From Achromobacter sp. MFA1 R4 (lineage in GTDB: Bacteria; Pseudomonadota; Gammaproteobacteria; Burkholderiales; Burkholderiaceae_B): a stretch of DNA of 64,000 nt. Below, one piece after another: positions 58,873 through 64,000 of the stretch. Within the stretch, counting starts at the first letter, position 1. The number at the start of each line of letters is the position of its first letter. Under the pieces are notes generated by a model. The model worked only from the letters and a program-made list of their open reading frames with translations, made no database searches and was not told the DNA's origin. The translations under genes were made by a program, and so were the position numbers. The stretch spans positions 2,480,001 through 2,544,000 of the forward strand of contig NZ_LT707065.1 in NCBI RefSeq assembly GCF_900156745.1, read 5' to 3'.

Positions 58873-59192
58873 CGCGCGGGGCCTGCCTGCGGGGAGCAAC
58901 CCGCCAGTGAGGGAGCCCAACCTGGGCTCAACCCGGAGACAACCCGGACACAACCCGGGGACAACCCCGAAGCCCCCGGGGACAACCCGGGGATGCTCCG
59001 GAAACAACCGGGAAGCGGCCTGCACACAACCCTGAGTCGGCGCGGAAACAACCCGGAAACGCTGCGAAAACAACTCGCGACCGCGATCCACACTTTCCCC
59101 GGATGAAACAGTATTTCTGCTTGTGTTTCAATAGATTTCTAGTATCTTGTCACGGTCTCATACCATGCATTGCGCAGTAGAAGGGGAGCCGA
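58873..59192. other. Intergenic region carrying an 11-bp repeat array and the GntR promoter
   Basis: The 320 bases hold the repeat array (58918-59081) and then an AT-rich stretch (59100-59170) likely to contain the promoter of the GntR gene. Minus-strand frames across the array code only for repeats of SGLSPG type and were not accepted as genes. Confidence 0.65.
58918..59081. repeat. Degenerate tandem array of about 15 units with 11-bp period
   Basis: Starting at 58918, a unit with consensus CAACCCGGARA recurs every 11 bases (58929, 58940, 58951, 58962, then 58983, 59005, 59027, 59049 and 59071 among the best copies), with poorer copies filling the steps between; one step is 10 bases. An extra CAACCCGCC lies at 58897. 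An 11-bp period puts each unit on about the same face of the DNA helix. No internal gene is accepted. Confidence 0.8.
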
Positions 59193-59864
59193 TTGGACGT
59201 CAAAGCGCCCGCCACGATTCCATATTTCCTGCAGGAACAGATTCGTGAATTGATAGTGAGCGGCACCATCCGGCCCGGGCAGCCGTTGCGGGAACAGGAA
59301 CTGGAACAACGTTTCGGCACCAGCCGCAGCCCCATCCGGGAGGCGCTGCGCCTGCTGGAGTTGAGTGGCCTGGTGACGCACATCCAGCGCAAGGGCTTCC
59401 GGGTCACGCTCTACACCGAAACCCAGATCCGCCATCTGTACATGTTGCGCGCCGAACTGGAGGCCTACGGCATCCGCCAGGTCGCGGAAATGCCCGACGT
59501 GGGGCCGCTGGTGGCCGAGCTGGGCGCCTGTCACGAGACGATCGTGGCGGCAATGGACCGGCGCGATGTGCGCGGGTTCATCGCGGCCTCGCGCGAGTTC
59601 TACCTGGCGGCGGCGCGCTACACGGGCAATGCGCCGCTCACCAGCATGCTCAGCAAGCTGTACGAACAGATCGAGCCGCTGGGCTATCTGTTGGCCCGGC
59701 AGTCGCTGGAGACCATCAAGATTCCCGCCTACACCGAAGCGATCATCCAGGCGCTGGCCAGCCGGGATTTCGACCGCGCGGCCGACCTGACCCGCGGTTA
59801 TCTGGTGGAAGTGCTGCCGGCGATCCTGCAGGCTTATCGCGAAGCGTCGCTGGACGCCGCCTGA
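59193..59864 (+). CDS. GntR family regulator with FCD domain
   Basis: The 223-residue protein starts at TTG (AAGGGGAG 5 bases upstream) and has the winged helix in residues 10-75 (QEQIRELIVSGTIRPGQPL; SRSPIREALRLLELSG). The FCD helical domain covers residues 80-215, with likely metal histidines less clear than usual (CHETIVAA). It is convergent with pxpA. Position suggests control of the 5-oxoproline genes or of the UPF0126 gene, but neither is proven. Confidence 0.85.
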   Translation: MDVKAPATIPYFLQEQIRELIVSGTIRPGQPLREQELEQRFGTSRSPIREALRLLELSGLVTHIQRKGFRVTLYTETQIRHLYMLRAELEAYGIRQVAEMPDVGPLVAELGACHETIVAAMDRRDVRGFIAASREFYLAAARYTGNAPLTSMLSKLYEQIEPLGYLLARQSLETIKIPAYTEAIIQALASRDFDRAADLTRGYLVEVLPAILQAYREASLDAA

Positions 59865-59870
59865 CGCGCG

Positions 59871-60638
59871 TCAGCGGCGCGGCGGCGTGCGTACTTCGAT
59901 GCCCGCCTGCTCCAGGGCCCGGCGGATGCCATCGGCAAAGACCAGCGCATTGGGCTGGTCGCCATGGATGCAGAGCGTGTCGGCCCGCACCGGCAAGTCC
60001 TTGCCGTCCACCGACCGCACCAAGCCTTCCCGCACCATGCGCACGACCTGCGCCACCGCGACATCCACGTCTTCGATCATGGCGCCGGCGCGTGTGCGCG
60101 GCGTGAGCGAGCCGTCGTCCTGGTAGGAGCGGTCTGCAAAGACTTCGTTGGCGGCCGCCAGGCCGATTGCGTCCGCGGCGTCGATCAGCTTGCTGCCGGC
60201 CAGTCCGTACAGGATCAGCGAGGCATCCACGTCCTTCACCGCCTGGCAGATGGCCTGCGCCAGCTTTTCGTCCTTGGCCGCCATGTTGTAGAGCGCGCCG
60301 TGGGCCTTCACGTGATGCAGGCGCGCGCCCTGGGACGCCGCCACGCCGGCCAGGGCGCCGATCTGATACACGACGATGTCATAGGCCTCGTCGGGGCTGA
60401 TCTGCATGACGCGGCGGCCAAAGCCCGCCAGGTCCTGCAGGCTGGGGTGGGCGCCCAGCGCCACGCCCTGCGCCAGCGCCGCCGCCACGGTCTTGCGCAT
60501 GGTGGCGGGGTCGCCGCCGTGAAAGCCGCAGGCGATATTGGCGGAACTGACGTATTGCAGCACCGCCGCGTCGTTGCCCATGGTCCAGGCGCCATAGCTT
60601 TCGCCCATGTCGCAGTTCAAGTCGATGCGGGTGGTCAT
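59871..60638 (-). CDS. pxpA: 5-oxoprolinase subunit A (LamB/YcsF family)
   Basis: PxpA with PxpB and PxpC opens 5-oxoproline to glutamate using ATP. The 255-residue protein starts RIDLNCDMGESYGAWTMGND and has NIACGFHGGDPATMRKTV near residue 34 and VKAHGALYNMAAKDEKLAQAI near residue 120, all typical. The ATG at 60638 was chosen; the open frame runs on into pxpC. It is the last of three genes in order B-C-A on the minus strand. Confidence 0.92.
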   Translation of the reverse strand: MTTRIDLNCDMGESYGAWTMGNDAAVLQYVSSANIACGFHGGDPATMRKTVAAALAQGVALGAHPSLQDLAGFGRRVMQISPDEAYDIVVYQIGALAGVAASQGARLHHVKAHGALYNMAAKDEKLAQAICQAVKDVDASLILYGLAGSKLIDAADAIGLAAANEVFADRSYQDDGSLTPRTRAGAMIEDVDVAVAQVVRMVREGLVRSVDGKDLPVRADTLCIHGDQPNALVFADGIRRALEQAGIEVRTPPRR

Positions 60639-60651
60639 GGCGGGTTCCTTT

Positions 60652-61644
60652 CTAGGCCAGAAGCGCGCGCAGCGGCGCCAGCGCCTCGTGTAGTTGGACG
60701 AAGGCGCGCTCGCGCTCGCCGTCCAGGCGCTGCGCTTCGTCGAGTTCGATCCGCTGGAAGCGCAGCGCGTGGCCGGGCGCGTATTGCGCCAGGGCGGGCA
60801 GGTCCACCGTGGCGATCTGCGCGATCTTGGGATAGCCGCCGGTGGTCTGCCGGTCGGCCATGAGAATGATGGCTTCGCCGCCCGAAGGCACTTGCACGGT
60901 GCCAAAGCACGCCGCCTCGGACAGCATCTGCCGCGGCTGGTTCATCGACAGCGCGGGGCCGATCAGGCGATAGCCCATTCGGTCGGACTGCGGGCTGATG
61001 CGGAATTCGGATTCGGAGAAGGCCTGGCGGCTGGCTTGCGAGAATTCCGGCCAGTGCACCCCGGGCAGAAAGCGGATGGCGTCGCGCGGCTTGTTGCCCA
61101 GCGTCGCAGGCAGGTAGACGCGCACATTCCAGAGCGCCTGCTGCAACGCCGCCAGGTCGCGATCTTGCGCGAGCGGGCGGCGCAGGGGGATCACATCGCC
61201 CTTGGCGAGAGCGCGTCCCTGGAAGCCGCCGAAGCCGCTGCGCAGATAGGTGGTCTCGCTGCCCATGACCGGGGTCAGCGCAAAGCCGCCGTGCACGGCC
61301 AGATAGGCCCGCACGCCGACGGCAGGGCGGGCGCCGAAGGCCAGCACGTCGCCCGCGCGCGCGACCAGCGGACGCAGCAGCGGGATGTCCTTGCCGTTCA
61401 GGGTGGCGCCCAGATCGGCGCCGGCAAGCGCGAAGCAGGCCGGCGCGTCAAAGCGCAGCGTGGGCCCCGCCAGGGTGATCTCGAGCGTGGCGGGATCGCC
61501 GTCGTTGCCCGCCAGCGCGTTGGCCAGGCGGTGGGCGCGTTCGTCCATCGCGCCCGCGGCCGGGATGCCCTGGTGCTGATAGCCCTCGCGCCCGCGGTCC
61601 TGGAAGCTGGACAGCATGCCCGGCTTGATCACGGTCACGCTCAT
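60652..61644 (-). CDS. pxpC: 5-oxoprolinase subunit C (biotin-dependent carboxyltransferase-like)
   Basis: The 330-residue KipA-like protein has MLSSFQDRGREGYQHQGIPAAGAMDERAH at the start (seen in parts: SFQDRGREGYQHQGIP), LEITLAGPTLRF near residue 55 and SPQSDRMGYRLIGPAL near residue 210. Its ATG overlaps the pxpB stop by four bases, so the two are coupled; KipI-KipA heterocomplexes are known. It precedes pxpA by 13 bases. Confidence 0.9.
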   Translation of the reverse strand: MSVTVIKPGMLSSFQDRGREGYQHQGIPAAGAMDERAHRLANALAGNDGDPATLEITLAGPTLRFDAPACFALAGADLGATLNGKDIPLLRPLVARAGDVLAFGARPAVGVRAYLAVHGGFALTPVMGSETTYLRSGFGGFQGRALAKGDVIPLRRPLAQDRDLAALQQALWNVRVYLPATLGNKPRDAIRFLPGVHWPEFSQASRQAFSESEFRISPQSDRMGYRLIGPALSMNQPRQMLSEAACFGTVQVPSGGEAIILMADRQTTGGYPKIAQIATVDLPALAQYAPGHALRFQRIELDEAQRLDGERERAFVQLHEALAPLRALLA

Positions 61645-62381
61645 GGCCGGCCTCCCCGGATGCGGTCGAACTCGTCAGGCGCGATCGGCACGAACCGCAC
61701 CGTGTCGCCCGGTTGCAGCAGGGCGGCGGGCTCGCGCGCCGGATCGAACATGACGAGCGGCGTGGCGCCGATGATGTTCCAGCCGCCGGGCAGCCGGTTG
61801 GGGTAGATGACGGTCTGCCGGTTGGCGATCGCCACCGCGCCGGGCGGCACCGCGGTGCGCGGCGACGGGCGGCGGGGAATGTTCAGTTTTTCGTCGTGCA
61901 CGCCCAGATAGGCATGGCCGGGCGCGAATCCCAGCATGAACACCATGCTGCGGGGCTCGCTGTGCAGCCGGATCACGGCCTCGGGGGTCAGGTGGGCCGC
62001 GCGGGCCACGTCGTCCAGGTCCGGGCCGTGCTCGCCGCCGTAGCAGACGGGGATGTCGACCTCGCGCCCGCCGGCGTCGCCGGTGGGAATGCCAGCGGCC
62101 AGCAGCGCCTGGATCTGCTCGGAAAGCGCGGCGTAGGTGGGGCCTTCGCCGTGTCCGCCCGGCCGGTAATGCACCGCGACGGCAACGAAGGACGGCACCA
62201 CGTCGGTCACGCCCGGCAGCCGCGCATCGCGCAGCTTGCGGGCGGCGGCCAGACAGGTGCGGCCGATGGCTGCGTCGATCTGGTCGCCGAAGGAGACGAT
62301 CAGGCAGCGGTCACCCTGGGGCAGGATGCGCCAGCGGGTTTCGGCCGGAGAAAGGGGGACGGGATTGACGTTCAACGGCAC
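61641..62381 (-). CDS. pxpB: 5-oxoprolinase subunit B (KipI family)
   Basis: The 246-residue protein has the KipI signature FMLGFAPGHAYLGVHDEKLN near residue 145 and the C-terminal GGWNIIGATPLVMFDP, along with IPVCYGGEHGPDL near residue 110. The start is GTG at 62381. It leads the pxpBCA operon; the VOC gene upstream is on the same strand 18 bases away, so it may belong to the same transcript. Confidence 0.9.
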   Translation of the reverse strand: MPLNVNPVPLSPAETRWRILPQGDRCLIVSFGDQIDAAIGRTCLAAARKLRDARLPGVTDVVPSFVAVAVHYRPGGHGEGPTYAALSEQIQALLAAGIPTGDAGGREVDIPVCYGGEHGPDLDDVARAAHLTPEAVIRLHSEPRSMVFMLGFAPGHAYLGVHDEKLNIPRRPSPRTAVPPGAVAIANRQTVIYPNRLPGGWNIIGATPLVMFDPAREPAALLQPGDTVRFVPIAPDEFDRIRGGRP

Positions 62382-62399
62382 GAAACCTGTAGTGACGGG

Positions 62400-62831
62400 T
62401 TACTTGGCGAACAACGAATCCATGTTCTTGAACGCCTTGAATTCCAGCGCATTGCCCGACGGATCCAGGAAGAACATGGTGGCCTGTTCGCCCACTTCGC
62501 CCTTGAAACGGATGTAGGGCTCGATGACGAACTCGGTACCGGCGTCGGTCAGGCGCTTGGCCATGGCTTCCCATTGTTCCATGGAAAGCACGGCGCCGAA
62601 ATGGCGCACGGGCACATTATGCGAATCCACGGCGCTGGTGGCCTTGTGGCCGCATTCGCTGGGCGCCAGGTGAGCCACGATCTGGTGGCCATAGAAATTG
62701 AAGTCGATCCATTCGGGCGAGCTGCGGCCCTCGGGACAGCCCAGCTTTTCGCCGTAGAAGGCGCGGGCTTCGGCCAGGTCGCGGACGGGGAAGGCCAGGT
62801 GGAACGGCGGCAGGTTGGTTTGAGCGGACAT
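62400..62831 (-). CDS. VOC family protein (glyoxalase/dioxygenase superfamily)
   Basis: The 143-residue protein has two beta-alpha-beta-beta-beta modules. Metal ligands are likely His in [11 protein letters not shown] near residue 10 and Glu in GNALEFKAF near residue 132, with another His in HQIVAHLAP. The ATG at 62831 has CGGAG upstream; the frame runs on to 62915. Function in the superfamily is diverse (glyoxalase, ring cleavage, resistance). As the first gene before pxpBCA and divergent from a LysR gene, it may handle a product linked to that operon. Confidence 0.82.
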   Translation of the reverse strand: MSAQTNLPPFHLAFPVRDLAEARAFYGEKLGCPEGRSSPEWIDFNFYGHQIVAHLAPSECGHKATSAVDSHNVPVRHFGAVLSMEQWEAMAKRLTDAGTEFVIEPYIRFKGEVGEQATMFFLDPSGNALEFKAFKNMDSLFAK

Positions 62832-62982
62832 GCAAGGCTCCGGGTCAGGCAAAAAGAAAAATGATCGTTCGGACGGCGCGCCGCCGCAAGCGCGGCGGCG
62901 GTAGCACCAGGGCATAGTTTAGGTATTGTTTTTTTTATAGCAAAACGATATTTTTCGAGTCTTAGCATCGAAAATTTTGATC
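62832..62982. promoter_or_regulatory. AT-rich divergent promoter region between the VOC and LysR genes
   Basis: The 151 bases include a strongly AT-rich part (62920-62982) with TTTTTTTTATAG and the near-palindrome ATCGAAAATTTTGAT at 62967-62981, a T-N11-A-like pattern as bound by LysR proteins. Its place just before the LysR start fits autoregulation. Confidence 0.45.
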
Positions 62983-63849
62983 GTGATCAAGGAATTCAAG
63001 ACCTTTATCGCCGTGGCCCGGGACGGCACCTTTACGGGTGCCGGGGCGCAGCTCGGGTTGACGCAGTCGGCGGTCAGCGCCCAGATCAAGCGCCTGGAGG
63101 AATACCTGGGGGTGGAACTCTTCGACCGCGGGCCGCGGGCCGCGGTGTTGAACGCCCAGGGCCGGGAAATGCTGCCGCAGGCCGAAGAGCTGGTCGCCAT
63201 GGCCGAGCGCATGGCGGCGTCGGCGGGCGGGGGGCATGTCAGCGGGTTGCTGCGGATCGGGGCCATCGCCTCCGTGCAGCAGGATCTGCTGGTTCACGCG
63301 GTGGGTGAATTCCGGGCCGTCTATCCCGACGTGCGCGTGCGGATCGTGCCCGGGGTCTCGCTATCGCTGCTGGGCCAGGTGGACGCCGGCGAGGTGGATC
63401 TTGCCGTGCTGATCCGTCCGCCTTTCGCCTTGCCGCCGGAACTGGGCTGGCAGCCGCTGATGAGCGAGCCGGTGATGCTGGCGATGCCGGAATCCATGCC
63501 CGTCGCACCCTGGCGGGAATTGCTGGCGACCCAGCCCTTCATCCGCTACGACCGCGCGTCGTTCGGCGGCCGCGTCGTCGACATATTCCTGAAAAAGCAC
63601 CGCATCAATGTGCACGAGGCCGTGGAACTCGACGAGATCGAGGCCATCGCGGGCATGGTGCGTCATGGGCTGGGGGTCGCGCTGCTGCCGCGGTTGCGGC
63701 GGCTGGACATGACGGGGTTGCGGCTCCTGCCGCTGGGTGACCTGGCCTTCCATCGCGAAATTGGCATCATCGGCCGCATGCCCTTCGATCCGGGCAGCGT
63801 GCGCGACAAGATCGCGGAATGCCTGCTGCGCGCGGCTTCCGAGCCTTGA
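62983..63849 (+). CDS. LysR family transcriptional regulator
   Basis: The 288-residue protein has the standard LysR helix-turn-helix FIAVARDGTFTGAGAQLGLTQSAVSAQIKRLEEYLG (core TQSAVSAQIKRLE), then the ligand domain from residue 90. The start is GTG at 62983, or TTG two codons earlier; neither has a strong ribosome site, and a leaderless or weak start is possible. It diverges from the VOC-pxpBCA unit and is the best candidate for its regulator. Confidence 0.87.
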   Translation: MIKEFKTFIAVARDGTFTGAGAQLGLTQSAVSAQIKRLEEYLGVELFDRGPRAAVLNAQGREMLPQAEELVAMAERMAASAGGGHVSGLLRIGAIASVQQDLLVHAVGEFRAVYPDVRVRIVPGVSLSLLGQVDAGEVDLAVLIRPPFALPPELGWQPLMSEPVMLAMPESMPVAPWRELLATQPFIRYDRASFGGRVVDIFLKKHRINVHEAVELDEIEAIAGMVRHGLGVALLPRLRRLDMTGLRLLPLGDLAFHREIGIIGRMPFDPGSVRDKIAECLLRAASEP

Positions 63850-63880
63850 TGCGTCGCGCCGCAAGCCCGCCTGGGGCGTC

Positions 63881-63909
63881 AAAAGAAAAGGAGCCCCGAC
63901 CGGGGCTCC
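63881..63909 (-). terminator. Rho-independent terminator for the next minus-strand gene
   Basis: A perfect eight-pair stem GGAGCCCC/GGGGCTCC with loop GACC is flanked on the left by AAAAGAAAA, which reads as a T-rich tract after the hairpin on the minus strand. It lies 22 bases past the stop of the partial gene at the window end. Confidence 0.85.
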
Positions 63910-63931
63910 CGTGCCGAAGGGGCGCCTGCCG

Positions 63932-64000
63932 TTACAGCCGGTCGCAGCGCACCGTGATCGGGTGATCGCGCAGGGCGGTCATCACGATGTCGTCCACCTG
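63932..64000 (-). CDS. C-terminal end of an unidentified minus-strand gene (partial)
   Basis: The last 22 codons and the TAA stop are in the window; the peptide ends DIVMTALRDHPITVRCDRL. A terminator follows at the right place, which supports a real gene. The fragment is too short to name. Confidence 0.65.
   Translation of the reverse strand, partial: QVDDIVMTALRDHPITVRCDRL

Noticed and set aside
58698-59093. Minus-strand frame of 131 codons over the 11-bp repeat array with SGLSPG repeats
   Set aside because: The peptide repeats simply follow from an 11-bp DNA repeat, there is no ribosome site, and the frame runs into the UPF0126 gene on the other strand.

Overview
The window reads as chromosomal DNA from a high-GC betaproteobacterium of the Alcaligenaceae, most likely Achromobacter or a close Bordetella relative. 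This is inferred from the atp gene order, the many Bug-type (TctC) periplasmic receptors, the abundance of LysR/GntR regulators, the metX-metW pair and the GC-rich codon use. No prophage, insertion sequence, CRISPR array or integrase was seen. The sequence is nearly fully coding on both strands.

Layout. 1-5.1 kb: end of the ATP synthase operon (atpF tail, atpH-A-G-D-C) closed by a hairpin terminator. 5.2-13.8 kb: a Fis-type DNA-binding protein, hemE, priA, rep, a class II glutamine amidotransferase and an unknown protein. 13.8-24.4 kb (minus strand): an actinobacterial-type DapD, then an eight-gene peptide uptake and cleavage cluster (M20 peptidase, alpha/beta hydrolase, DppF-D-C-B-like ABC transporter, a desuccinylase-family enzyme and the binding protein). 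A 790-base gap inside this block holds a large foldable element. 24.7-33.6 kb: a small unknown protein, a NAD(P)H-hydrate dehydratase, and an acyl-CoA catabolic region in two divergent arms (nitronate monooxygenase and enoyl-CoA hydratases; TetR, acyl-CoA dehydrogenase, CaiB-type CoA transferase, 3-hydroxyacyl-CoA dehydrogenase) around a palindromic operator. 33.7-36.8 kb: dihaem cytochrome c, tRNA-Arg(CCG), a DUF2254 membrane protein and a small unknown protein.

37.0-43.0 kb: a gentisate-type ring-cleavage module (bicupin dioxygenase, fumarylacetoacetase-family hydrolase, GntR and LysR regulators, Bug receptor, second desuccinylase-family enzyme). 43.0-48.0 kb: lipocalin, gshA, a lipase-like hydrolase, a lipoprotein, a LuxR-type HTH-only protein and an AEC transporter. 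48.0-53.7 kb: a cluster matching sulfolactate catabolism, with ComC and SlcC dehydrogenases together interconverting the sulfolactate enantiomers, SuyAB lyase releasing sulfite, a Bug receptor and a divergent GntR regulator with a clear palindrome between. 53.7-57.1 kb: a SAM-II riboswitch in front of metX-metW, then ampG, which has no ATG/GTG/TTG at its expected start. 57.1-64.0 kb: tandem universal stress protein, UPF0126 channel-like protein, an 11-bp phased repeat array, a GntR regulator, the 5-oxoprolinase genes pxpB-C-A, a VOC protein, a LysR regulator and the end of one more gene.

Most of the content is recognisable metabolism. The least explained parts are non-coding: the 167-nt foldable element at 15373-15539, the 11-bp repeat array at 58918-59081, the 19-bp perfect inverted repeat at 24692-24739, and a recurrent AGGG-N4-CCCT palindrome.
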